From Palsa-1447 sp964509885 (GTDB taxonomy: Bacteria > Verrucomicrobiota > Verrucomicrobiia > Opitutales > Opitutaceae): 64,000 bases of DNA. The translations under genes were made by a program, and so were the position numbers. Below are positions 55,821 to 64,000 of the stretch, piece after piece (within the stretch, counting starts at the first letter, position 1; the number at the start of each line of letters is the position of its first letter). The stretch spans positions 9,817 to 73,816 of the forward strand of contig CAZDZL010000015.1 of the NCBI GenBank assembly GCA_964509885.1. Direction: 5' to 3'. Below the pieces are notes generated by a model. It was not told the origin of the DNA. It was given only the letters and a program-made list of their open reading frames with translations, and did not search any database.

Positions 55821-56669
55821 ATGTCTGAACCTATCTACACCGAAAAGGACTGGGACGAGATCCGGACCGCGTTCGCCAGCTCGATCATGGTCGACACCCA
55901 GATCTCCAGCCTGGCGCAGAACCTTGACGGACCCGTGTGGCCGGTGAAGGCGAAGGAGGAGACCCCGAGCAAGTACATCGACCTCACCTACGCGGAGGCG
56001 CTGGAGCTCCTGGCATTCAAGGGCCAGCCGGCCGACAAGCTGAACCTGCTGATCTCGATCCTCAAGGAGACGCTCGCGTTCGACAGCCCCTTTGGCGACA
56101 TGGTCGAGCAGACCCAGGCCGCCGCGGCGCGCGACAACCCGCTCCTGAAGAACATGGCGCGGATCGGCATCGCCGAGAATTTCCCAATATCGCTCACGGC
56201 GCTGAGCGCCGACACGGTTGAGTTCTGCAAGCTCGAGAAGCTAAAGACGCTGGGCGAATTCGCCGTGTTCGCGCAGGGCATGTCCCAGAATGTGATCATC
56301 GGCGGCGACTTCAGGAAGCTCCTGAACGCGCTCTCGAACCTCGACGAGTCGACGCTGACGGAGATCCTGCCCTTCAGGAAGGGGGCGAAGGGCCTGCACC
56401 TGGTGGAGGCCCTCGGCCAGGCGACGCGCCTGCCGAACCCGCTGCAGAAGGCACAGGAGGCCTCGGTTTGGTTCGCCGACGACTTCTCCCAGATCCGCAA
56501 GGATTTCATCGACGGCACGGTTTCGAGGCAGCTGGGCTTCCTTCACAACGTCGAGCTCGAGAAGAAGGTCTCGGACCTCATCCGCCAGCTGATCAAGCCC
56601 GGCTCGGGAGCCGCGGCGCCCGAGGCGGGCAAGCAGACGGGTTTCTTCAAGCGATTCTTCAAGAAATAG
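55821..56669 (+). CDS. unrecognised 282-aa protein of the ParA cassette
   Basis: A mostly alpha-helical, soluble protein without signal peptide. The N-terminal part is acidic (YTEKDWDEIRTAFASSIMV). The middle carries a helical repeat-like stretch (AFKGQPADKLNLLISILKET, then VEFCKLEKLKTLGEFAVFA). The extreme C-terminus after an Ala/Gly/Pro linker is a short basic-aromatic tail (GFFKRFFKK), the sort of end that can bind membranes or DNA. It starts 11 bp after the ParA stop. A role as ParA partner is inferred only from position. Confidence 0.7.
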   Translation: MSEPIYTEKDWDEIRTAFASSIMVDTQISSLAQNLDGPVWPVKAKEETPSKYIDLTYAEALELLAFKGQPADKLNLLISILKETLAFDSPFGDMVEQTQAAAARDNPLLKNMARIGIAENFPISLTALSADTVEFCKLEKLKTLGEFAVFAQGMSQNVIIGGDFRKLLNALSNLDESTLTEILPFRKGAKGLHLVEALGQATRLPNPLQKAQEASVWFADDFSQIRKDFIDGTVSRQLGFLHNVELEKKVSDLIRQLIKPGSGAAAPEAGKQTGFFKRFFKK

Positions 56670-56693
56670 GAAGGCCTCGACGAACCCAAGAGA

Positions 56694-57386
56694 ATGGCAG
56701 ATCCGTCCAACATCCGTTTTCCGACCAAGAGGGCGGAATCCGCGGGCGGAAACCTTTCGCTCCGGCGAAACCGGTCTGAGACGAGCGGGCCGTTCTCGGT
56801 ATCCGAGGCCTCGGCGGCGGCGAGGGAGTCCATCCGCGCAATCGTCTCGGCGACCAAGCCGCCCATGGGCATCCGTGGGGCCGGGGAGGACAGCCGCATC
56901 GCGGAAGTCGAGCGCTCGCTCCGCCAGCTCGAGCTGAAGCTCGCAGAGCGCGAGCGCATCGTCCAGGAGCGCGAGGCGCGCCTCAAGGAGTTCGAGAGGG
57001 AGCTGGCGGAGGCGGAGGCGCTCCTCGCAGCCCGCGAGCAGCTTGTCGCCGCGTCGAGGAAGTCGACGCCGGTCAGCGTGTCCCCCGAGGAGAAGGCCGC
57101 CCTTGAGGCCCTGCGCGCCGAGATCCATCGCCAGGAGGCGGCGCTCAAGGAGGCCCAGAGCGCGCTCCACGAGCGCGAGCAGTTCATGGAGGAGAGCGAG
57201 ACCCGGCTGTTTGAGAAGGTCCAGAACCAGCAGGAGCGGGAGATCGAGCTCGACCAGCGCGAGGAGGACCTGAAGTCCCAGCGCCGCAAACACCGCGAGT
57301 CGGAGGCGGCGTCCGACCCTGCCGCGGCCGCCACCCTGAGCGCCGAGGACGCCGCCGCGGCCGACGACGACGAGCTGAAGGCGTAA
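56694..57386 (+). CDS. coiled-coil protein of the ParA cassette
   Basis: A 230-aa protein. The first 75 residues are low-complexity and basic/Ser-rich. Residues about 78-205 form a long, nearly continuous coiled coil, with heptads visible in RSLRQLELKLAERERIVQER and EQFMEESETRLFEKVQ, broken once by a Pro/Ser hinge (RKSTPVSVSPEEK). The end is acidic and Ala-rich. There is no membrane segment. It starts 24 bp after the 282-aa gene. Coiled-coil adaptors often stimulate ParA ATPases, but no known ParB-like motif is seen. Confidence 0.72.
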   Translation: MADPSNIRFPTKRAESAGGNLSLRRNRSETSGPFSVSEASAAARESIRAIVSATKPPMGIRGAGEDSRIAEVERSLRQLELKLAERERIVQEREARLKEFERELAEAEALLAAREQLVAASRKSTPVSVSPEEKAALEALRAEIHRQEAALKEAQSALHEREQFMEESETRLFEKVQNQQEREIELDQREEDLKSQRRKHRESEAASDPAAAATLSAEDAAAADDDELKA

Positions 57387-57469
57387 GCCTTGACGCGGTT
57401 TGCCCGGACCGCGTATTTTGATGCAACCTTTCCCCGGACATGCCGTCCAACCGTTTCCCACACCCTAGA

Positions 57470-58720
57470 ATGCGATTTCTCCGTCTTGCATTATGCGTTG
57501 CCTGCCTGCCAGTTGCGGGACTTCTTGCCCAGCAGAAGGATGAGGACAAGGGGCCGGTCCCGGAGGAGATCCCCAATTTCAACCAGCTGGACGAGTACAT
57601 CTACGTCCCCAAGTCGACGCTGAGCCTGGGAACCCGCTTTTTCCTCAGGGGCCCCAGGACGACCTACGCCGGCCAGGGAGAGAACCCCTCGATCGTGAAC
57701 CCCGGGGACGCCTCGACGGTCGGGGTCCCGAACATCTCGCGCACCTACATCGACGGGACGATCGCGCCGGACCAGCGGACGGTGACGATCAACGCGGGCC
57801 TCGGCGGCGAGACCCAGGTGCCGATCGCGCCCGACGGCCGCACGAACACCTGGGGCTACACCAACGCCAACCAGCTCCTCGCGGACGGCAACATCGCGTT
57901 CCACACGTACTCCGCGGAGATAACGGACACCGCCTCGCACGAGGTCACGGGCGCCCCCAACACCGGCATGGAGCTCATCCTCGACCGCGACATGGGCAAG
58001 ATCGGCAAGAACATGAAGTGGAGCTTCACGGTCGGCTTCTCGGTCGCCGACATCCACGCGAGCTCCTACCTGGCGGTCCCCACCACGATCTCGACGCGGG
58101 CGGACACCTACGACCTCTTTGGCCAGGTGCCGCCCTCCGCGCCGTACAACTCGCCGAGCACGGTCTCCCAGACGGTCTACGGCACCGGCGGCACGATCGT
58201 CTCAGGGTCCAGCTCGACGACGGCCACCCAGTCCGTCACCCAGCAGATCCTCCTCGGCAACAAGCCCCTGAGCAGCGTGACCACCACGTTGGACACGACC
58301 ACCGTGAACCGCTACTTCACGGAGGGGGCGTACTACACGCTTCGCATGGGCCCGATGCTCACCATCCCGTGGGGCAGCCACTGGAAGCTCAACATGAGCG
58401 CAGGCCCCGACATCTTCTACCTGGGCACGCAGTTGAACGTCCTGGAGGACCTCTTCATCGCGACGGGCGAGGAGTACAAGAAGCTCTACCAGAAGTATAA
58501 CACGAAGCTCCTGCCCGGGTACTATGTCGACGTGAACCTGCAGTACCAGCTCACCGACACGGCCGGCCTCTACATGGGCGGCATCTACCAGGGCGCGGGG
58601 ACCTTTGCCCAGTCCATGCCGAGCGGCACCGATGGGAACAACAAGGGCCTCTCCTACACCTCCAAGCTCGACTTCGGGAGCCAGGAGGGCGTCAAGGGCG
58701 GGATCACGGTGCGGTTCTAG
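57470..58720 (+). CDS. outer-membrane beta-barrel protein
   Basis: About 416 aa from the ATG at 57470 with a signal peptide (MRFLRLALCVACLPVAGLLA). A charged linker with KDEDKGPVPEEIPNFNQL precedes a run of amphipathic beta strands (for example MKWSFTVGFSVADIHA and YYVDVNLQYQLTDTAGLYMG). It ends in GGITVRF, a terminal Phe typical of proteins folded by the BAM complex. The family and cargo are not recognised. It lies 83 bp after the coiled-coil gene on the same strand, so it may or may not belong to that cassette. Confidence 0.72.
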   Translation: MRFLRLALCVACLPVAGLLAQQKDEDKGPVPEEIPNFNQLDEYIYVPKSTLSLGTRFFLRGPRTTYAGQGENPSIVNPGDASTVGVPNISRTYIDGTIAPDQRTVTINAGLGGETQVPIAPDGRTNTWGYTNANQLLADGNIAFHTYSAEITDTASHEVTGAPNTGMELILDRDMGKIGKNMKWSFTVGFSVADIHASSYLAVPTTISTRADTYDLFGQVPPSAPYNSPSTVSQTVYGTGGTIVSGSSSTTATQSVTQQILLGNKPLSSVTTTLDTTTVNRYFTEGAYYTLRMGPMLTIPWGSHWKLNMSAGPDIFYLGTQLNVLEDLFIATGEEYKKLYQKYNTKLLPGYYVDVNLQYQLTDTAGLYMGGIYQGAGTFAQSMPSGTDGNNKGLSYTSKLDFGSQEGVKGGITVRF

Positions 58721-58731
58721 GCCGCGCGGGG

Positions 58732-60477
58732 TCAGGAGCCTGAGAGGTCGGCCAGGACCGACTCGATGTCCCTCAGGGAGGCGCCCGGGTAGAAGCTGTT
58801 TATCCGCGATATCACCTGCTGGATGATGCCGTCGGGGCACGAGGCGCCTCCCGTGACGAGGATCCGCCTCGGCGGCTCGCCGGGCCGCGGGGCGATGCTG
58901 TTCCAGAGAGGACGGCGCTCCACGTGGCCCGCCTGCCCGGGAAGCCCCTTCGCGGGGAAGACGTAGTGCTCGGCCTCGGCCGGGGACAGGATGTTGGTCT
59001 CGCTCTGGATGAAGAAGGCGCGCGCGCCCAGTCGCTGCTCGCAGAGCCGGTAGAGCTGGTACGTGTTGGATGAGTTCTTGCCGCCGATGACGAAGGCGGC
59101 GTCGAGCGGCTCGGCAAGGGCCCGGGTGAGCGCGTCCTGGTTCACCTGCGTGGCGTAGCACAGGGTGTCGTTGCGGCCCTGGCCGCCCACGCGCGAGGGC
59201 GAGCCCGGAAGGTCCCGCCCGAACTTCTCGGCGAAGACATCCCTCAGGTAGGAGATGATCTCGCGCGTCTCGTTCATGAGGAGCGTGGTCTGGTTGACGA
59301 CGGCCACGCGGGAGAGGTCGCGCTCCACATTGAATCCCTCCGTGAACTTCCCCGCGAAGACCTCGCGGAAGCGCGAGGCCGACTCTGCGGAGCCGCCCAG
59401 GATGATCTCCCCCAGCTGGCGCGTCTCGTCCATGTTCCTCACGATGATCGCCGGGGCGTGCCGGCGGGTGTTCGAGAAGGTGGCCTTGGTCTCCTCGTGC
59501 TCGTGCTTGCCATGGATGACGACCGTGTAGCCCTCCCGCCCGTAGACCCTGGCGGCCTTCCAGACCTTCTCCACGAGCATGCAGGTCGCGTCGTACTGGC
59601 GCACGGCGATCCCCTTCCTGACGAGGCGCCTCTTGTCCTCGTCGGTGGCCCCGAACGCAGGGATGATGACGATGTCGTCGGGGGTCAGCGTGTCCCACAG
59701 GTCCGGGCCGCCCGGTGCGGAGGGGTGGGGGACCCCCTTGTCGGTCTGCAGGTAGCGCAGCCCGCGCCGGATGAGGTCATCGTTGACGAAGGGGTTGTGG
59801 ATGAGCTCCGAGAGCATGAAGACCCGCCTGCCGGGGTTCTCGGTCAGGGTCTCGTAGGCGCGCTCGATGGCGTTCTTCACGCCCAGGCAGAAGCCGAAGT
59901 GGCTGGGGACGAGGTAGTGCACGGCCCCGAAGTCGAGGAGCACGGGGGCCGTCGCGGTGCGCTCGTGCCGGCGGGCCAGGGTCTTTATGGCCGCGCACAG
60001 GCGTGACTGGTAGATCGCCCCCGCCTCGGCGTCCTGCGCGTAGATTGCCGTGTTGCGCTCCTTCTCCGGGCGGAACTTGTAGATGAAGTCGTTCTCCCCG
60101 AGGTTCAGGTAGGGGATCTCGATCAGGTGCGGGCCGAGGCGCTCCAGGACGGCCGCGAGCGCGGGGTCGAGATTCTCGGGCCGGGCCTCGAGCTGCTCGA
60201 TCGACAGGAACGTGACGGAGGGGTCCGCGGGCGCGCCCTCGACCTGCGTGAAATGGACCCTGTAGGACCTGCCCCGGGCCCCGGCACCGAAGCGCTCCCG
60301 GGGGTCGGTGTGGCACGGGAATACGGACTCCAGGAGCCTCACGGCCTCGCCAAGGCCGTCCGCCGCGAAGGCGAGCGTCGCCGCCTGCCCCCGGGCGCGG
60401 ACGGCGAGGCGGTTGTTCCCGTCAAAGGCCAGGATACAGTCGAGCGGGGCGACGGTGACCGCTGCGGTCGTGGGCAT
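58732..60477 (-). CDS. ispH: 4-hydroxy-3-methylbut-2-enyl diphosphate reductase with long N-terminal extension
   Basis: About 581 aa from the ATG at 60477. The last enzyme of the MEP isoprenoid pathway, a [4Fe-4S] protein. The three cluster cysteines are Cys197 in HFGFCLGVKN, Cys299 in YDATCMLVEK and Cys547 in GGASCPDGIIQQ, with IHGKHEHEETKAT and GGKNSSNTYQL also conserved. The catalytic part is of the longer cyanobacterial/plant-like type (about 390 residues). An extra 185 residues precede it (for example RLAVRARGQAATLAFAADG, then YLNLGENDFIYKFRPEKER); I do not recognise this domain. It is the third gene of leuB-alaS-ispH, 20 bp after alaS. Confidence 0.92.
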   Translation of the reverse strand: MPTTAAVTVAPLDCILAFDGNNRLAVRARGQAATLAFAADGLGEAVRLLESVFPCHTDPRERFGAGARGRSYRVHFTQVEGAPADPSVTFLSIEQLEARPENLDPALAAVLERLGPHLIEIPYLNLGENDFIYKFRPEKERNTAIYAQDAEAGAIYQSRLCAAIKTLARRHERTATAPVLLDFGAVHYLVPSHFGFCLGVKNAIERAYETLTENPGRRVFMLSELIHNPFVNDDLIRRGLRYLQTDKGVPHPSAPGGPDLWDTLTPDDIVIIPAFGATDEDKRRLVRKGIAVRQYDATCMLVEKVWKAARVYGREGYTVVIHGKHEHEETKATFSNTRRHAPAIIVRNMDETRQLGEIILGGSAESASRFREVFAGKFTEGFNVERDLSRVAVVNQTTLLMNETREIISYLRDVFAEKFGRDLPGSPSRVGGQGRNDTLCYATQVNQDALTRALAEPLDAAFVIGGKNSSNTYQLYRLCEQRLGARAFFIQSETNILSPAEAEHYVFPAKGLPGQAGHVERRPLWNSIAPRPGEPPRRILVTGGASCPDGIIQQVISRINSFYPGASLRDIESVLADLSGS

Positions 60478-60497
60478 CCCCCAACAGTGCCCCACGC

Positions 60498-63215
60498 TCA
60501 GGGTTTCGGCAAGATCGTGCTCAGGGCCTCGGGGAGCCTCGCGACGTCGCGGCCGCCGCCCATCGCGAAGTCGGGCTTGCCGCCGCCCCTGCCGCCGAGC
60601 CGCAGGCTCATCTCGTTGACGAGCCTGCCGGCCTGGTGGCCTGCCTTCACGGCCGCCGGCGACGCGAAGGCGACCACGGTGGCCTTGTCCCCGAAGACCG
60701 CGCCGAGGAGGACGACGCCCTCGCCGACCTGGGAGAGCACCTGGGAGCCCAGGGCGCGCAGCGCGTCAGGCGAATCGGCCGCCACGACCGCCGCGACAAA
60801 GCGGAGCCCGTCCCTGTCGGCCGCCCTGGCCGCCAGGTCCGCTGCGGCGTTGGCCGAGGCGCGCTGCTCGAAGGACCGGAGCTTCTTCTCGGCGTCGGCC
60901 TTCTCCGCAAGGAGGGCCTCCAGGCGGCCGTCGAGGCCCTCGCGAGGCGCGCCGATCCTCTGTGCGACAAACTCAACCGTGTCGAACGCGCGCAGAGCGT
61001 GCCGCAGGGCGCCCTCGCCGGCGACGGCCTCGATGCGGCGCGTCCCGGCGGCGATGGCCCCCTCGTGCACGACCTTGATGAAGCCGACCTCGCCCGTGGT
61101 GGCGACATGGGTGCCGGCGCAGAGCTCCAGGCTGTAGCCGCCGATGTCGACGACCCGCACGACCTTCCCGTACTTCTCGCCGAAGAAGGCGAGGGTGCCC
61201 TCGGGCTTCTTGTCAAAGTCGACCTCGAAGGCCCTCACCGGCGCGTTGTCGAGCACCCTCTGGTTGACGAGCTCCTCGATCTCCCGCAGCTGCGCGTGGG
61301 TCACGGCCTCGAAGTGGGAGAAGTCGAAGCGCAGCCTGTCCGGGGAGTTCAGGGAGCCGGCCTGGCGCACGTGGGTGCCGAGCACCTTGCGGAGCGCCCA
61401 GTGAAGCAGGTGCGTCGCCGTGTGGTTGCGCTGGATGGAGCGCCTGCGCGCCAGGTCCACCGAGAGGTCCGCAGGCGCGCCCCTCTCGGGGGCGGCGGCC
61501 CCGTCGGCCAGCTTGTGCAGGTGGCGCCCCGCCTTGTCCTTCACCGTGTCGGTGATGGCAACCGCCTTGCCGGCGATGAGCGCGTGGCCGGTGTCGCCGA
61601 CCTGCCCGCCCATCTCGGCGTAGAACGGCGTCCTGTCGAAGACGAGGAACATTCCCTGGTCCGTTCGAAGCGACTCGAGGACCGTGGCGTGGGTGCCCGC
61701 CGAGGGGTCCAGGGCGTATCCCGTGAACGGGGTGGGCGACTGGGCCCCCGGGGCGGAGCCCTCCGTGGCGGCCACGATGACCTCCCTCTTCTGCGCCGAG
61801 CGGCCGCGCTCCCTCTGCTGCTCCATCAGCGCCTCGAAGCCGGTGGCGTCGACCGTGATCCCGCGCTCGGTCGCGATCACCTGCGTCAGGTCGAGGGGGA
61901 ATCCGTAGGTGTCGTAGAGCTCGAAGACGACGGGGCTGCTGAGCGCCCCGGCCGCGGAGGCCTCGTCGAACCGCCTGAGGCCGCGCTCGAGGGTGCGCCC
62001 GAAGCTCTCCTCCTCGGAGCGGATCACGCGCTTGATCGTCGACTCCTGGCGCTTGAGCTCCGGGAAGACGCCGCCGAGCGAGGTGACGACCGGGTCCACC
62101 AGCTTCTCGAAGAATCCGGGCGCCAGGCCCAGGTTGCGCCCGTAGAGCGCGGCCCGGCGCAGGATCCGCCGGATGACATAGTTGCGCCCCTCGTTGCCGG
62201 GCAGGATGCCGTCCGAGACGGCGCAGGCCACGCACCGGGCGTGGTCCGCGAGCACCCGGAAGGCGACGTCGGTGTGCTCCTGCTCGCTCAGCCCCGCGCG
62301 GCGGGTGGGCACCGTCCGCCCGTAGGCCTTCCCGGAGAGCTCGGCGATCTTCGCGAAGAGGGGGGAGAACACGTCGGAATCGTAGTTGGACGGCTCCGCG
62401 GAGAAGTCCGTGAAGCCCTTCGTCGTGGCGTGGATCCCGGCCACCCGCTCGAATCCCATGCCCGTGTCGACGTGCTTCGCCGCGAGCGGCGAGAACGTCC
62501 CGTCCGCGTTCGCGTTGAACTGGATGAACACGTGGTTCCAGATCTCGATGCACCGCGGGGAGCCCGAGTTGACGAGCCTGCGGCCCTCGGCCTCGTCGTC
62601 GGAGGGCAGGAGGTTGACGTTGATCTCCGAGCACGGCCCGCAGGGCCCGGTCTCGCCCATCATCCAGAAGTTGTCCTTCTTGCCCCCGTTGATCACGTGG
62701 ACCTTCGGGTCGAGCCCGGCCTTCGCGAAGAGCCCGGCCCAGATGTCGTGGGCCTCCTGGTCGAACTCGGACGGGTCGCCCTTGGCCTTGTCGGGCGCGT
62801 ACACGGTGGCGAAGATGCGCCTCGGCGGGATGCCCCAGACCTTCGTCACGAGCTCCCAGCCCCACTCGAGCGACTCCCTCTTGAAGTAGTCCCCGAAGGA
62901 CCAGTTGCCGAGCATCTCGAAGAGCGTGTGGTGGTAGGTGTCGAAGCCGACGTCCTCAAGGTCGTTGTGCTTGCCGCCGGCGCGGATGCATTTCTGGGTG
63001 TCGGCGGCCCGGGTGTCCTTGCCGGGCCTCGCCCCGGCCCAGTGGGAGACGTCGGCCTTCCTCTCGCCGAGGAAGATCGGCACGAACTGGTTCATCCCGG
63101 CGTTCGTGAAGAGGAGCCCGGGCGAGTCCGGCATCAGGGACGCCGAGGGCACGACGGTGTGCCCGCGCTCCGCGAAGAAATCCAGGAAGGACCGGCGGAT
63201 CTCGGAGGAGGTCAT
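60498..63215 (-). CDS. alaS: alanyl-tRNA synthetase
   Basis: A 905-aa enzyme charging tRNA-Ala. The start at 63215 is fixed by the family N-terminus (SSEIRRSFLDFFAERGHTVV) and the 4-bp overlap with the leuB stop. The class II catalytic core has FTNAGMNQFVPIFLGE and KCIRAGGKHNDLEDVG. The editing domain shows the zinc residues in NHTATHLLHWAL and CAGTHVATTGEVG. The C-terminal glycine-rich C-Ala domain (GGRGGGKPDFAMGGG) is complete. Confidence 0.97.
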   Translation of the reverse strand: MTSSEIRRSFLDFFAERGHTVVPSASLMPDSPGLLFTNAGMNQFVPIFLGERKADVSHWAGARPGKDTRAADTQKCIRAGGKHNDLEDVGFDTYHHTLFEMLGNWSFGDYFKRESLEWGWELVTKVWGIPPRRIFATVYAPDKAKGDPSEFDQEAHDIWAGLFAKAGLDPKVHVINGGKKDNFWMMGETGPCGPCSEINVNLLPSDDEAEGRRLVNSGSPRCIEIWNHVFIQFNANADGTFSPLAAKHVDTGMGFERVAGIHATTKGFTDFSAEPSNYDSDVFSPLFAKIAELSGKAYGRTVPTRRAGLSEQEHTDVAFRVLADHARCVACAVSDGILPGNEGRNYVIRRILRRAALYGRNLGLAPGFFEKLVDPVVTSLGGVFPELKRQESTIKRVIRSEEESFGRTLERGLRRFDEASAAGALSSPVVFELYDTYGFPLDLTQVIATERGITVDATGFEALMEQQRERGRSAQKREVIVAATEGSAPGAQSPTPFTGYALDPSAGTHATVLESLRTDQGMFLVFDRTPFYAEMGGQVGDTGHALIAGKAVAITDTVKDKAGRHLHKLADGAAAPERGAPADLSVDLARRRSIQRNHTATHLLHWALRKVLGTHVRQAGSLNSPDRLRFDFSHFEAVTHAQLREIEELVNQRVLDNAPVRAFEVDFDKKPEGTLAFFGEKYGKVVRVVDIGGYSLELCAGTHVATTGEVGFIKVVHEGAIAAGTRRIEAVAGEGALRHALRAFDTVEFVAQRIGAPREGLDGRLEALLAEKADAEKKLRSFEQRASANAAADLAARAADRDGLRFVAAVVAADSPDALRALGSQVLSQVGEGVVLLGAVFGDKATVVAFASPAAVKAGHQAGRLVNEMSLRLGGRGGGKPDFAMGGGRDVARLPEALSTILPKP

Positions 63216-64000
63216 AGGGCCGCGATGACCGCGTCGGCCATGGCCTTGGTGCCCACGGAGGCGCCGCCGAAGGAGATGTCGGCCGTGCGCGACCCGGAGG
63301 TCACGGCCATCCTGACCGCGGCCTCGATGCGGGCGGCGGCCCTCTCGAGGCCGAAGCTGTAGCGCAGCATGAGCGCCGTGGAGAGGATCTGGGCGCAGGG
63401 GTTTGCGATCCCCTTGCCGGCGATGTCGGGGGCGGTGCCCCCCGCCGGCTCGTAAAGGCCGAAGGGCAGGCCGAGCGCGTTCTTGCCGGCGCCGAGGGAG
63501 GCCGAGGACAGCATGCCGAGGGAGCCGCAGATGACGGCCATCTCGTCCGAGAGGATGTCGCCGAACATGTTCTCGGTCACGAAGACGTCGAACTGGTTGG
63601 GGCTCCTCACAAGCTGCATCGCGGCGTTGTCGACCAGCATGTGGCTCAGCTCGATGTCCGGGGCGTTCTTGGCCACGTACTCGGCCACGGTCTTCCTCCA
63701 GAGGACGGAGGTCTCGAGCACGTTGGCCTTGTCGATCGAGCAGAGCTTCCTCTTGCGGGACCGGGCGGTCGCCACCGCGGTCTCGGTGATGCGCTCGATC
63801 TCGCTCCTCCTGTAGATCATCGTGTCGACGGCCTGGACGTCCCCGTCGGGCAGGGTGGTCGTCTCCTTCGGCTTGCCGAAGTAGAGGCCCCCGGTCAGCT
63901 CCCGGATGCACACGATGTCGATCCCGTCGGGGATGCGCTCGGTCTTGATGGGGGACGCCGCCGTCAGCTCCCGGTAGAGCAGGCCCGGCCGGATGTTCGC
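63212..64000 (-). CDS. leuB: 3-isopropylmalate dehydrogenase (C-terminal part; 5' end outside window)
   Basis: The last 262 residues of LeuB, which oxidises and decarboxylates 3-isopropylmalate in leucine synthesis. The visible part opens with ANIRPGLLYRELTAASPIK and CIRELTGGLYFGKPK, then has SIDKANVLETSVLWRK, ELSHMLVDNAAMQLVRSPNQ and GDILSDEMAVICGSLGMLSS, all typical LeuB motifs. The frame runs off the right edge of the window. The stop overlaps the alaS start by 4 bp. Confidence 0.95.
   Translation of the reverse strand, partial: ANIRPGLLYRELTAASPIKTERIPDGIDIVCIRELTGGLYFGKPKETTTLPDGDVQAVDTMIYRRSEIERITETAVATARSRKRKLCSIDKANVLETSVLWRKTVAEYVAKNAPDIELSHMLVDNAAMQLVRSPNQFDVFVTENMFGDILSDEMAVICGSLGMLSSASLGAGKNALGLPFGLYEPAGGTAPDIAGKGIANPCAQILSTALMLRYSFGLERAAARIEAAVRMAVTSGSRTADISFGGASVGTKAMADAVIAAL

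Noticed and set aside
60636..63362. Open frame of about 900 codons on the plus strand
   Set aside because: Antisense to alaS, which is certain.
63216..63911. Possible 1,137-aa alaS fused to an upstream frame
   Set aside because: The upstream part is a shadow of leuB. The AlaS N-terminus at 63215 is canonical and overlaps the leuB stop by 4 bp.

Overview
The window looks like a chromosomal segment of a GC-rich, Gram-negative bacterium, most probably a Verrucomicrobiota member of the Opitutales/Opitutaceae type. This is inferred from gene content, not from a marker phylogeny. The support is: an outer membrane (an LptD-like protein and an outer-membrane barrel), an ECF sigma factor next to a membrane Ser/Thr kinase with repeats, several plant-polysaccharide glycosidases, a complete L-rhamnose route with a fused aldolase/dehydrogenase, menaquinone synthesis (MenA), ScpA, weak Shine-Dalgarno sequences and frequent GTG starts.

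Layout. 1-9.2 kb: a secreted PQQ/cytochrome c dehydrogenase, then a TIR-TM-TolB-like-TPR protein and an ECF sigma / small membrane protein / Ser-Thr kinase / 87-aa protein signalling block. 9.2-17.8 kb: a polytopic membrane protein, a GH27 alpha-galactosidase, a CsgG-like lipoprotein-export homologue, HflX, an orphan receiver, a lactonase and an MFS transporter. 17.8-24.7 kb: pyruvate phosphate dikinase, ScpA with an overlapping 82-aa gene, thioredoxin, MenA, acylphosphatase, an unrecognised 220-aa protein and a second orphan receiver. 24.8-27.7 kb: tRNA-Ser(GCU), followed by a roughly 1.95-kb islet bounded by an exact 25-bp repeat of the tRNA 3' end. The islet carries a membrane protein and a RelBE-like toxin-antitoxin pair. 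Beyond it is a degraded TPR gene.

27.7-45.9 kb is a carbohydrate region: a DUF4038-type glycosidase, a PIG-L deacetylase, a HicA toxin with a Phd-HicB fused antitoxin, a transglutaminase-like protein, the rhamnose cluster (RhaT and an AraC regulator diverging from RhaA, RhaD-SDR and RhaB), an esterase, GH39, a LacI regulator, GH51 arabinofuranosidase, a zinc alcohol dehydrogenase and a third orphan receiver. The enzymes fit breakdown of rhamnose-, arabinose-, xylose- and galactose-bearing plant polymers in the periplasm or outside the cell, followed by import and catabolism of L-rhamnose.

45.9-64 kb is mostly housekeeping: an RsmB-type rRNA methyltransferase, LptD, PEP carboxylase, the glycogen branching enzyme and a leuB-alaS-ispH operon on the minus strand. 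Between these lies a ParA-like ATPase with two unrecognised partners (a 282-aa protein and a coiled-coil protein), followed by an outer-membrane barrel.

The strongest candidates for something undescribed are the tRNA-Ser islet without an integrase, the ParA three-gene cassette, the Phd-HicB fusion antitoxin and the long N-terminal extension of IspH. All protein names rest on motifs read by eye. No database search was run.
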